Below, in pieces: positions 26,408 to 35,036 of a stretch of DNA of 64,000 bases; positions within the stretch are counted from its first letter, which is position 1, and each line of letters starts with the position of its first letter. The notes beneath the pieces are model-generated. The model was not told where the DNA came from and did not search any database. It was given only the letters and a program-made list of their open reading frames with translations. The stretch is from Sulfurifustis variabilis (lineage in GTDB: Bacteria; Pseudomonadota; Gammaproteobacteria; Acidiferrobacterales; Sulfurifustaceae), in contig NZ_AP014936.1 in NCBI RefSeq assembly GCF_002355415.1, positions 3,757,501 through 3,821,500 of the forward strand. The letters are read 5' to 3'. Position numbers and translations under genes: made by a program.

Positions 26408-27739
26408 TCATGCCGTCACCTGGAGCGAGAACAGGCCGAGCAGCGACGCCGCGAAGCCGATGAGCGCCTGACGCGCCCATCGCCAGCCGTCGCCCTTCGC
26501 GCCCCTGATGGTCGGCTCGAGCACCCAGAGCGCAAACGCCGCGGCCACGATCGTCGGCAGCGCGAGCGTCCCCGGGACCACGTGGCTGGAATCGAACCCG
26601 GCATAGACCACCCACGGCACGATCAGGAACAGCCACGCCGTCACGCCGCAGAGCAGGATCGCGCGGCGGGAACGCATCGCCGGCCAGGCTTCAGTCAGGT
26701 CGGCGAGCCCGGCCATCGCGAGCTGCGCCGCGAACGAGAGCGTGAAGACGAAGTGCAGCTCACCCCACGCCAGCGCCTTGGCGAGAAACAGCCACAGGAG
26801 CCCTGCCGCCGACACGCTCAGCACGACCCTCGGATCGTGCGCCCGGGCGAGATCGGCGGGAGCGCGGACCGCGTAGAGCGTATAGCTCAGGAACACGACG
26901 AGCGGCGGCAGCAGCCACGGCCAGCCGCCCACCGACCAGCAGACGTACCCGACGAGCGCGGCGGCGAGCGCACCGCCGTCGTTGAGCGTGGTGCGCCGGC
27001 GCCAGGCCAGCGTGAACGCCACCAGCGCGGCGGCGACGACGAGCCGCGCGCCGAGGCTCGCGACGTCGAACGTCAGGTAGACCTTGAGGAGCACGAAGGC
27101 GCCGAGCGGAACGAACAGGTTGTCGAGGCCGCGCCACGCGATCGCCTCGAACTGCGCGAGCAGCACGCCAAGGATCGCCGCGATGAGCAGCGTCTCCGCG
27201 CGCCCCGTTTCGGTGAACAGCAGAAGCGGCACATGCACGCTGAGGAACGCGACGAGAAAAAAGGCGATGCTACCCTCCGCGCTCTTTTCGCCCTCCCCGG
27301 TGGTGTAGCGGACCTGCCCGTACCGCATGCCGATCAGCGCGGCGAGCGCATCGGCCAGCGTGAGTATCAGGATCGGGACGCCGAAGAGAATCGGGTCTCC
27401 CTTCGCGAGCACGAACAGCAGCGCGACCGCGACCGGAAAATAGATCTCCCCGAGCGACTCGCGATCGACCGCATGCACGACCGCGCCGATGCCGGCGCGC
27501 AGCGTCGTGAACACGCGCAGACCGATCAGCCCGACGACGGCGAGGCCGGCGAGCACCAGCACCGGGGCCGCGGCGTCGAAGAGCCAGGGGAACGAGAGCG
27601 TGACGAGACCCATGAGCACGTGCAGCAGCTTGCGCACGCGCTCGGGCGGCGGCGCGCAGCGGCGCTGATACGTTTGAAGACTCGCGAGCACGCCGCCCAG
27701 CGCGACGAGCACGAGGCCCACGCCCGCCCAGGCCGGCAT
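26408..27739 (-). CDS. Polyprenol/phytol kinase-like membrane protein fused to a DUF92-like half
   Basis: 443 aa with about 12 helices. The first half resembles CTP-dependent phytol/dolichol kinases: RVRKLLHVLMGLVTL, then LADALAALIGMRYGQVRY followed by GEKSAEGSIAFFLVAFLS. The second half (from about residue 240) begins RTTLNDGGALAAALVGY...GGWPWLLPPLVVF, which resembles the start of DUF92 proteins, the family of phytyl-phosphate kinase VTE6. I infer a VTE5-VTE6-like fusion able to phosphorylate an isoprenoid alcohol twice. It starts inside the DUF3419 stop (TGATG). Confidence 0.72.
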   Translation of the reverse strand: MPAWAGVGLVLVALGGVLASLQTYQRRCAPPPERVRKLLHVLMGLVTLSFPWLFDAAAPVLVLAGLAVVGLIGLRVFTTLRAGIGAVVHAVDRESLGEIYFPVAVALLFVLAKGDPILFGVPILILTLADALAALIGMRYGQVRYTTGEGEKSAEGSIAFFLVAFLSVHVPLLLFTETGRAETLLIAAILGVLLAQFEAIAWRGLDNLFVPLGAFVLLKVYLTFDVASLGARLVVAAALVAFTLAWRRRTTLNDGGALAAALVGYVCWSVGGWPWLLPPLVVFLSYTLYAVRAPADLARAHDPRVVLSVSAAGLLWLFLAKALAWGELHFVFTLSFAAQLAMAGLADLTEAWPAMRSRRAILLCGVTAWLFLIVPWVVYAGFDSSHVVPGTLALPTIVAAAFALWVLEPTIRGAKGDGWRWARQALIGFAASLLGLFSLQVTA

Positions 27740-28839
27740 CAGGCGCGCACCTCTTCGAGCACGAACGCGCTGTAGAAGAAGGCCTTGTCCCGGGCGAAGA
27801 GCGCCTCCGCCAGCGCCTCCTGCGGCGCGAGGACGGACACCAGCCGTTCCGGCCGCCGGCGCGGCGCGAGCATGTTCCAGTAGGCGAGCCGGGCCCCGGG
27901 CCGCGCGGCCGCGACCAGGCGCTCGAGCAGCCGCTCGTAGCTCCCGGGCGACATGTACTCGAAGATGTCGCTGAGGTTGAAGCGGCTGACCGCGCCGCGC
28001 CCCACCGCCGGCAGGGCGTCCTCCACGGAACACAGCCGCCATTCGAGCCGGTCGAGGTGGGCGCGGATCGTGTCGAAGTGCTCCGGCCGGAGCGCGAGCG
28101 GCAGCGCGCTCGGGTGCGTGCCGGTGAGTATCCACTGGAGATACGGATTCGCGGCGGGGTCGAGCTTCGTGAGCGCGTGGCGCGTGCGCGAGAGGATCCG
28201 CTCGGCGACGCTCCCTTCGACATAGCGGAAGAAGCTCGGGTCCCGTCCGAGCCGTCCCATGACGAAGCGCGAGAAGAACACGCGAAAGAGCGCGCGCCAG
28301 CGCCAGCTGTCCCACTCCTCGCGGTAGAACCGCTGCCGCTCCTCGGGGGAGCCGCCCGCGAGCAGCCGCGACACGCGCGCCCGGTTGTGCACGAGCGGGA
28401 GGATGCGCGTCCTGAAGAACGCGAAGTAGTCCTCGAACTTCCCGGCCGACCCGATGCCTGCCTCGATCCGCTGCGACTGCGCGTCCCAGAACCGGGCGAC
28501 GTCGGATGAAAGCAGCGGGCGGCAGCGCCGGTAGAGGTCCGCCCGCCGCCGGCTCGGCCGCGAGCCGACGAGCTCGAGCAGCTCGCCGTGCGCGAGCTCG
28601 CGATAGGCGGCGACGCGAAGCTCGAGGCACGCGAGCTGCGCCGGGTTGAGGTCGACGGCGAGGACGCGCGCCGGGCGGCGCGTGAGCAGCGCGAGCGCGT
28701 TGTCGCCGGCCGAGGCGATCGAGAGACACACGTCACCCGGCTCGACCGCGAGCCCCTCGACGAGTATGTCCGCATCCTCCCAGCATTGCGCGTAGCGGAT
28801 GCGGGAAAAGTCGGCGCGCGCCTGTACCTCGCTCGTCAT
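27739..28839 (-). CDS. DUF3419 (BtaA-like) SAM-dependent transferase
   Basis: 366 aa. The SAM-binding fold is visible as DVCLSIASAGDNALALLTRRPARVLAVDLNPAQLACLELR, with YAQCWEDADILVEGL before it and RFNLSDIFEYMSPGSYERLL later. BtaA enzymes move the 3-amino-3-carboxypropyl group from SAM onto diacylglycerol to start betaine lipid synthesis. No BtaB methyltransferase lies beside it, so the acceptor may differ. It overlaps both neighbours (4 and 1 bases). Confidence 0.85.
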   Translation of the reverse strand: MTSEVQARADFSRIRYAQCWEDADILVEGLAVEPGDVCLSIASAGDNALALLTRRPARVLAVDLNPAQLACLELRVAAYRELAHGELLELVGSRPSRRRADLYRRCRPLLSSDVARFWDAQSQRIEAGIGSAGKFEDYFAFFRTRILPLVHNRARVSRLLAGGSPEERQRFYREEWDSWRWRALFRVFFSRFVMGRLGRDPSFFRYVEGSVAERILSRTRHALTKLDPAANPYLQWILTGTHPSALPLALRPEHFDTIRAHLDRLEWRLCSVEDALPAVGRGAVSRFNLSDIFEYMSPGSYERLLERLVAAARPGARLAYWNMLAPRRRPERLVSVLAPQEALAEALFARDKAFFYSAFVLEEVRA

Positions 28840-31505
28840 GCCTCTTCTCCCTCGAGGCGCCGCACGTGGCCGCTCGCGCCGTCCATCTCCACGCGGTCGC
28901 CGTCGGCGAGCCAGCGGGTGACGCCGCTCAAACCCACGATCGCAGGGAGCCCGAGCTCGCGCGCGACGATCGCCGAGTGCGAGAGCAGGCTCCCGTGCTC
29001 GACGAGCAGTCCCGCGGCCGCCGGAAAGAGCATGATCCAGCCGGGATCGGTGCGGGCGGCGACCAGGATCTCGCCCTGCTCGAGCCGCGCGCCGCGCGGA
29101 TCCGTCACCACCCGCACGCGCCCGCGCACGACGCCGGGGCAACAGCCCGTGCCCTTCATCGTGCTTCCATCCGACATGGTCGCAGTCGGCTGCGCCGCGA
29201 GGGGGTGGTCGAGGTACACGATGCCGTGCGCCTGGATCCGGTCGGGAGGCGGCGCCTCGGTTCGGTAGCCCTCGAACTCCGCCTTGCGCACGCGCACCAG
29301 ACCCTCGAGATCAGTCGTGCAGACGGTTCCTTCGACGAAGCCCAGCAGCTCCTCGAGCGTGAGGTAGAAGACATCGCGCGGCGCCTCGAGCCGGTCGAGC
29401 GCGTACAGGCGTTTGCCGATCTCGAGGAAGATGCGCCGAACGCGGCCGAAGAGACGCGTGCGCTCGAAACGCAGGTTCTCCCGATCGCGCACCCGCGCAC
29501 GGGCGTGACCGAGCACCCAGCCGAACACCGCCCGGCGAACGGGACTGCCCCGCAGCCGCTGGGCGACGCGCTTCTCGGCCCGCGCTCGCAGGTCCGGTTC
29601 GCCGCCCTCAGCGGCCACGCGCCCGGTGCGGCGTTCGGCGACGGCGCCCACGGCCCGCAGCAGCGGCAGCGGGTCGTCGTGGAGGGTGGTGCTCTCGAGC
29701 TTGAGCTCCTCCAGGCAGCGGTCGCCGAAGCGCTCGAGATACTCCGCGTAGGCGCGCTCGAGCGCAGGCGCGTCCGCGAAGGCCTGGCGAATGGCGCCGA
29801 GCGAGCCGTGCGCGAGCGCCTGCACGACCTCCGGGTGCGGCGCCGCGAGCTCCGCCATGGCGCGGATGCGCTGCGCCGGCTCGGCGCTGATCATCCCGCC
29901 CTCTCCGCAGAGCAGGTCGTTCTGCAGCGTGCCGTCCGTGTCGTCGCACCAGCGCTCGCAGAGGCGCTTGAGCACGCCGTAGAAGACCATCGCGAAGAAG
30001 TCGTTCACGAGGGGCGCGTCCCAGCGCGTGAGGAGCTCCCGCTCGAGCGCGCGGTAGTAGTCGACGAGCTCGTCCGGCCTTCGCGCCTCGAGCGGCGGCT
30101 GCGGGGAGGCGAGCGCGGTGTCGAGGCGTCCGTAGAACCGTACGATGGAACGCCGGAGGTGTGCGTGATTCAGGAGGAGGCCGCCAAGCGTGCGCGCGAG
30201 GTAAAGCGAGTCGAGCAGCCGTTCCCTGAATCCGGCGCGGCCGAGGTCGGCCGCGAGCGCGTCGGGGAGGCCCTCCTTCACGCCCATCATCTGTTCCATG
30301 AACGCCCGGTTGACGGTGAAGCCGGGCAGGAGCGCGAGCACCCGGTACCAGTTGAGGAGGTTGTAATAGATGCGCCCGTGCACCAGCCCGAGCATGTTGC
30401 GGAACGTGTCCTCGTGCGCGAGCACGCGCGCCGCCGGCACGCGCATCAGATGACAGAACTCGCGGTAGACGTGCTCGTAGGCGCGGCGCGCGAAGGAGAA
30501 GGTCAGCGGCGTCGTGACGCCCGGGTAGCTCTCGGCGATGTTGCTGTTGTCCCAGAGGATGCAAGGGGCGCCGGGATCCGGACGGTTGGCGAGGCCGGTG
30601 ACGGGCCGCGACTGCAGCAGGTACAGGCGGCCGGCGGCGTAGGCCCACTCGATGTCCTGCGGGCGACCGAAGTGCTCGGTCGCCCGCCGCGCGAGCGCGG
30701 CCACCTCGCGCACCTGCTCCTCGGTCAGCACCGGGCGATGGGCGAGGTCGTCCGGCACCGCCACGCGCCGCACCCCTTCGAGCGCTTGCGGGTCCGGGCG
30801 GTGGGCGTCGCGCTTGTGGGCGACGGTCGATTCCACCAGCCGGCCCTCGCGGTCCACCCGGTAGGTGTCGGCGTCGCACTCACCGGAGACGAGCCCGGAC
30901 CCGACGCCGTACACCGCGGCGATCACGGCCACGTCGCGGCGCCCGCTCACGGGGTCGGCCGCAAACGCGACCCCGGACGCGTCCGGGCTGATCATCCGTT
31001 GCACGAGGACCGCGGGAGCGGGCGGCGTACCCGCGATTCCCTGCGAGCGCCGGTAGCTCGCGACGCGCTCGCTGAAGCCCGAGCGCCACACGCGGGCCAC
31101 GCGATCGGCCACGTCGCCGGACGGGACGAAGAGGAAGCTGTCGAGCTGGCCGGCGAAGGAGTGCGAGACGCCGTCTTCGTCGGATGCCGAGGATCGCACC
31201 GCCACCGGTGCGCCGTCGGGACAAAGCCGCCCGAGCGCGGCATCGATCGCCCGGGCCACGTGCGGGCTCACGCTGACGGTGTCCGCCACCGCCCGCCAGG
31301 CGTCGTCGGCGGTCGCCGCCGCGAGACCGCGGCGCTGCGCGTCGTCGAGGCTCGCGCGAAAGGCCGCCGGCGTGATGCAGAACCACGCCGGTACCGGCAG
31401 GCCGGCCATCGAGAGCGGCCGCAATGCGCCCGCCTTTCCGCCGAGCCCGGCCTCGCCTTCGTCGTCCGGGAAGACGATCCAGTTCATCTCGGCCTCTTTC
31501 GTCAT
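28836..31505 (-). CDS. Rifampin phosphotransferase-like dikinase (PEP synthase superfamily)
   Basis: 889 aa. An N-terminal ATP-grasp domain (about 1-330) has AGLGGKAGALRPLSMAGLPVP, VAVRSSASDEDGVSHSFAGQ, VLVQRMISPDASGVAF and DIEWAYAAGRLYLLQSRPVT. A helical middle region (about 340-770; NSNIAESYPGVTTPLTFSFA) comes next. The swivelling His domain is at the C-terminus, with phospho-His843 in HGSLLSHSAIVARELG. The TIM barrel that binds PEP/pyruvate is absent. This order is that of rifampin phosphotransferase, not PpsA, so I expect ATP-driven phosphorylation of another substrate, perhaps a prenyl alcohol. Overlaps of 4 bases with both neighbours. Confidence 0.87.
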   Translation of the reverse strand: MTKEAEMNWIVFPDDEGEAGLGGKAGALRPLSMAGLPVPAWFCITPAAFRASLDDAQRRGLAAATADDAWRAVADTVSVSPHVARAIDAALGRLCPDGAPVAVRSSASDEDGVSHSFAGQLDSFLFVPSGDVADRVARVWRSGFSERVASYRRSQGIAGTPPAPAVLVQRMISPDASGVAFAADPVSGRRDVAVIAAVYGVGSGLVSGECDADTYRVDREGRLVESTVAHKRDAHRPDPQALEGVRRVAVPDDLAHRPVLTEEQVREVAALARRATEHFGRPQDIEWAYAAGRLYLLQSRPVTGLANRPDPGAPCILWDNSNIAESYPGVTTPLTFSFARRAYEHVYREFCHLMRVPAARVLAHEDTFRNMLGLVHGRIYYNLLNWYRVLALLPGFTVNRAFMEQMMGVKEGLPDALAADLGRAGFRERLLDSLYLARTLGGLLLNHAHLRRSIVRFYGRLDTALASPQPPLEARRPDELVDYYRALERELLTRWDAPLVNDFFAMVFYGVLKRLCERWCDDTDGTLQNDLLCGEGGMISAEPAQRIRAMAELAAPHPEVVQALAHGSLGAIRQAFADAPALERAYAEYLERFGDRCLEELKLESTTLHDDPLPLLRAVGAVAERRTGRVAAEGGEPDLRARAEKRVAQRLRGSPVRRAVFGWVLGHARARVRDRENLRFERTRLFGRVRRIFLEIGKRLYALDRLEAPRDVFYLTLEELLGFVEGTVCTTDLEGLVRVRKAEFEGYRTEAPPPDRIQAHGIVYLDHPLAAQPTATMSDGSTMKGTGCCPGVVRGRVRVVTDPRGARLEQGEILVAARTDPGWIMLFPAAAGLLVEHGSLLSHSAIVARELGLPAIVGLSGVTRWLADGDRVEMDGASGHVRRLEGEEA

Positions 31506-32419
31506 GGCAGCAGCAGCGGAAGCACGCCGAGCCCGAGATAGAGAGCGAGCGTCCACACGCCCGAGGCCGTCTCGAACCGCCGCCCCATGCCGCGTCGCGG
31601 CCCGGCGAGGAAACGCATCGCGAGCGCCAGTGCCGCGAGCAGGATGAGCGCGAGCACCGCCGAGACCCAGAGGGTGACGCCGATGACGGCCGCCGCTCCG
31701 GCCGCGCAGGCGAGCGTAGCCGAGAGCGCGAGGACCCATGCGCCGACCGCCTTCGCCCTGCCCCACACGACGGTGTAGGTCTCGACACCCTCCTCCTCGT
31801 CCTCCGGCGCGCGGATCTTGCGGCCGAGCTCGATCACGATCCCGTTGAAGAAGCTCGCCGCCACGAACCAGCCGAGCCCGCGCGGCGGAGCGCCGGCACC
31901 GGCGACCAGCCAGTCGCACGCGGTGGCGTAGAAGTCGATCAGCGGCATGACGAGCATGTGCGTCCAGAGGTAGGTGAACGGCCGCGCCTTCAACCACTCG
32001 CGCACGAAGAACTCCCGGCTCATGAGCCCGAAATAGACCCAGACGACCGCGAGCAGGGGCATCAGCCGCGGATCGAGCGCGAACGCCAGCACGAGCTGCA
32101 GCACCGCCCCGGCGACGCCGATGCGACGGAGCTCGGCAAGCGTGACCAGGCCGCGCGGAACGGGGCGGTACGGCCGGTAGCGCGCGTCCTCCTCCGCGTC
32201 CTTGAACTCGTCGGCGATCCGAAGCTGCAGGAAGAACAGGAGGGAGGTCGCGAACGCGACCGCCACGGCGGCGAGCGGGGGCGGCGCGGCGCCGCGCGCG
32301 AGCGCCGAGTAGCTCGCCGCGGAGAAGCTGAACGCGAGGATCAGCGGGCCGTGCGCGAGCAGGGGAAACCGCTCGCGCTGATAGACCCACCAGCGATTGC
32401 CGCCAGTGACGGTGGCCAT
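31502..32419 (-). CDS. UbiA family prenyltransferase
   Basis: 305 aa with eight or nine membrane helices. The first Asp motif is RIADEFKDAEEDARYRPYRP, continuing VPRG; the second is GRKIRAPEDEEEGVETYTVV. Both carry the expected aspartates and basic residues for binding a Mg-diphosphate. It transfers a prenyl chain to an acceptor at the membrane. The 'ADEFKD' form differs from the quinone-pathway UbiA and from EboC in this window. It is one base after the HMG-CoA reductase gene and coupled to the dikinase gene. Confidence 0.88.
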   Translation of the reverse strand: MATVTGGNRWWVYQRERFPLLAHGPLILAFSFSAASYSALARGAAPPPLAAVAVAFATSLLFFLQLRIADEFKDAEEDARYRPYRPVPRGLVTLAELRRIGVAGAVLQLVLAFALDPRLMPLLAVVWVYFGLMSREFFVREWLKARPFTYLWTHMLVMPLIDFYATACDWLVAGAGAPPRGLGWFVAASFFNGIVIELGRKIRAPEDEEEGVETYTVVWGRAKAVGAWVLALSATLACAAGAAAVIGVTLWVSAVLALILLAALALAMRFLAGPRRGMGRRFETASGVWTLALYLGLGVLPLLLP

Positions 32420-32420
32420 C

Positions 32421-33698
32421 TCAGGCGTCCTTGCCGGAACCGCGTGCGAGCTGTTGATGCGCGCGGGCGAAGTGCCCGGCCGCGAGCGCCCCGATGATCG
32501 AGAGCTCGCCGGCCAGCGCGAGCGCGGCGCAGATCTCGGCCAGGGCCTGCGCATGACCGGGCCCGGCGAGGCCGAGGAGCTCGAGGCAGGCGCGCTGGCT
32601 GGGCAGTCCGGTGCCGCCGCCCACGGTACCGACGATCAGGTTGGGGAGCGTGACCGCGGCATAGAGGTCGCCGTCCCCGGTCAGCTCGAAGCGCGTGACG
32701 CCCACGGCCGACTCGGCGACGCACGCCGCGTCCTGCCCGCACGCGATGTAGAGGGCGGCGAGCCCGTTGGCGTAGTGGCCCTGGACACCGACCGTCCCGC
32801 TCAGCACGCCGCCCATGGCCGACATCCGCCAGTAGTTCACCATCTGCTCCGGCGTCGTGTGCAACCCGGCCTTCACCAGCTCCGCCGGCAGATGAACCTC
32901 GGCCGTCACCTTCTTGCCGCGCACCGAGAGGAACGAAAGCGCACTCGCCTTCTTGTCGCCGGAGAGGTTCGCCTCGACGAAGCTGTACTGCGGCTCGACC
33001 GGCGTGTGCTCGAGGATGTAGCGGCAGACCGCCTCGGTGGCGATGGTCACCATGTTCTGCCCGGCCGCGTCCCCGGTCGCGTAGTCGAAGCCCAGGTAGA
33101 CGTGGTTGCCTTCGACGGTGACGCGCAGGTCGAGAAGGCGCCCGTGCCGGGTCGTCGTCGCCGCCGCGGCGCGGAAAGCGTCCATCTGGCTCAGCACCCA
33201 GCTGACGAACCGCCCCGCCTCGATCAGGTCGCGGAAGGCGAAGCCCGGGGCGCGGCTCACGCCCTCGTTCAGCAGCAGCGCCGTGCAGCCGCCCGCGCGC
33301 GTGATGAGCTGCGACCCCCGGCTGTAGGAGGCGACCAGGGCCGCCTCCGTCGTCGCGAGCGGCACGACGTAGTCGCCCTGCGCATGAAGCCCGTTGACCC
33401 GCAACGGTCCCGCGATCCCCACCGGGAGCTTCACGGTCCCGATGAAGTTCTCGATGTTGCGCTGGTACGCCTCCATCTGCGCCCGGGTCTGCGCATCGAG
33501 CAGCCGCTCGCGCCGCTCGCCGGGGGCCGCCAGGGCCTGCCACCGCGCTTCGACGGTCTCCGCCGTGATGTGCGGCTCGCGCGGTATGCGCGCGAAGGCG
33601 TGGGACTTGGGCGCGAGGCGATACGCGTACTCCTCCACGCTGCCCTCGTTCAGCAGCCGTTCGAGCACGCTAGAGGCGCGGTGATGCGGGGCGGCCAT
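32421..33698 (-). CDS. Class I-like hydroxymethylglutaryl-CoA reductase
   Basis: 425 aa. The catalytic residues are in place: Glu118 (LATTEAALVAS), Lys249 (SGDKKAS), Asp322 (CGQDAA) and His414 near the C-terminus. ENFIGTVKLPVGIAGPL and DAAGQNMVT (NADPH/CoA region) match the class I catalytic domain; there is no membrane anchor. It makes mevalonate from HMG-CoA. Other mevalonate genes are not in the window, which is unusual because most proteobacteria use the MEP pathway. The strong ribosome site (AAAAAGGAGGAG) and the 117-base gap upstream mark it as the first gene of the lipid operon. Confidence 0.93.
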   Translation of the reverse strand: MAAPHHRASSVLERLLNEGSVEEYAYRLAPKSHAFARIPREPHITAETVEARWQALAAPGERRERLLDAQTRAQMEAYQRNIENFIGTVKLPVGIAGPLRVNGLHAQGDYVVPLATTEAALVASYSRGSQLITRAGGCTALLLNEGVSRAPGFAFRDLIEAGRFVSWVLSQMDAFRAAAATTTRHGRLLDLRVTVEGNHVYLGFDYATGDAAGQNMVTIATEAVCRYILEHTPVEPQYSFVEANLSGDKKASALSFLSVRGKKVTAEVHLPAELVKAGLHTTPEQMVNYWRMSAMGGVLSGTVGVQGHYANGLAALYIACGQDAACVAESAVGVTRFELTGDGDLYAAVTLPNLIVGTVGGGTGLPSQRACLELLGLAGPGHAQALAEICAALALAGELSIIGALAAGHFARAHQQLARGSGKDA

Positions 33699-33815
33699 GG
33701 GTCTCCTCCTTTTTAAGGTTGTACACGGTCAGGTGCCGCGGCCGGCGGTGAGACGGGTATCGAAAACCGCAACCGGACATCGGGTGACCGCGAAAGTCAT
33801 TGCCATCGTCGTCGT

Positions 33816-35036
33816 TCACTGCCCGAATACCCGGCTTGTCTCGAACACGCCCGGCGCGAGCCTCTTGCCATTGCGCGCGATAACGCGCTTGAGCGCGAAA
33901 TCGAAGAGCAGCGCGTTGTAACGGCGGATCTCCGAGAGCACCCTCGCCTCGGACGGACGCAGGTACCCGCGCTCAGTCATCCGCGTGAGCGAGAAGATCG
34001 GCATCACCGCCGGCAGCGGGTAGTCCGAGCCGTTGAGCAGCCGTGCGTGCCACTCGCTGCGTTCGAGGACGTTGTCGAGCGGAGGGCCCAACCGGTTCAG
34101 CTGCGTCATCGCCGAAATTTCCCCGTAGAGCTTTCCCTCGTACCGCGCTTCGTTCATCAGCCGCGCGAACAGCTCGAAGTTCGGCATGGCCGGCCCGTTC
34201 GGCCCCTTGTCGAGATCAACGCCCTCGCCGAGCGAGGCGCAGTGCGCGACGATGACCGTGACGCCGTGGTCGAGCGCGCGGCGGAGCTTGAGCGGATTGC
34301 CGAAGGTCTGGGCGTCGCCGCCGTGCACCGCGAGCTCCTCGCCCGCGTGGGTCAGGAGCGGCAGGCGCAGGCGCGCGAGCGTCTCGTAGAAGCGGTCGCA
34401 GCGCGGCGACGCGGGATCCATCCCCATGGCCGGCGGCAGCCACTTGATCGCGCGCGCCCCTTCGCGCGCCGCCGACTCGAGCGCCTCGACGGCGTCCGGC
34501 CGGTAGGGATGGATCGAGGCGATCGCGACGAAGCGCTCCGGAAACCGCTGCGCGAGCGCGAGGGCGTAGGCGTTCGGCGTGTGGAAGGACGTCAGGTCTT
34601 CGCGGCGGGCGCCGTTGTCGTCGTAGTGGTAGTCGAACGCGAGCAGCATCAGCCGCGTGCCTGCCGGAAAGTCGTCCTGCAGGCGCATCAGCCGCTCGAG
34701 GTAGGCCACGTCGATTTCGGGCGCGCCCTGCGCGCAACCGGCGTTGAGGTAGAAGCGCTTCTGCGCGTACTGAATCGGATGCGCCGCGCTGTCCATCGCC
34801 GGCGTCACCCAGATGCCGGAGTCGCTGTCGCCCACCCCGATCAGGTGCACGTGCGTATCCCATACGCGAGCGGCGTCGATCCCGTCGAACGCCGCCCGCA
34901 CGAGCTCGTGCCGGGCAAGAGGCTCGGGGAGCGGCGACAGGCACGGATTCCACACGCCCTCGTCCGGCCACAGGCCGTAACCGGCCGCGCCGAACCCGCC
35001 GAGTCCCATCACCCCCAGGAAAGTCCTGCGCTTCAT
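33816..35036 (-). CDS. Amidohydrolase family protein with Tat signal
   Basis: 406 aa. The N-terminus KRRTFLGVMGLGGFGAAGYG is a twin-arginine signal, so a folded metalloenzyme is exported. The amidohydrolase_2 fold is suggested by RVWDTHVHLIG (HxH), LLTHAGEELAVHG, VIVAHCASLGEG and LLNGSDYPLP (late Asp). The substrate is unknown. It overlaps the rhombosortase gene by 4 bases, placing it in the same operon, although it has no GlyGly-CTERM tail. Confidence 0.86.
   Translation of the reverse strand: MKRRTFLGVMGLGGFGAAGYGLWPDEGVWNPCLSPLPEPLARHELVRAAFDGIDAARVWDTHVHLIGVGDSDSGIWVTPAMDSAAHPIQYAQKRFYLNAGCAQGAPEIDVAYLERLMRLQDDFPAGTRLMLLAFDYHYDDNGARREDLTSFHTPNAYALALAQRFPERFVAIASIHPYRPDAVEALESAAREGARAIKWLPPAMGMDPASPRCDRFYETLARLRLPLLTHAGEELAVHGGDAQTFGNPLKLRRALDHGVTVIVAHCASLGEGVDLDKGPNGPAMPNFELFARLMNEARYEGKLYGEISAMTQLNRLGPPLDNVLERSEWHARLLNGSDYPLPAVMPIFSLTRMTERGYLRPSEARVLSEIRRYNALLFDFALKRVIARNGKRLAPGVFETSRVFGQ

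Noticed and set aside
28836-31505. Annotation as phosphoenolpyruvate synthase
   Set aside because: The PEP/pyruvate-binding barrel is missing and the His domain is C-terminal, so the RPH-like call fits better.
28866-31541. Long plus-strand frame opposite the dikinase gene
   Set aside because: It mirrors the real gene; the His-rich, Arg-rich translation shows no domain.
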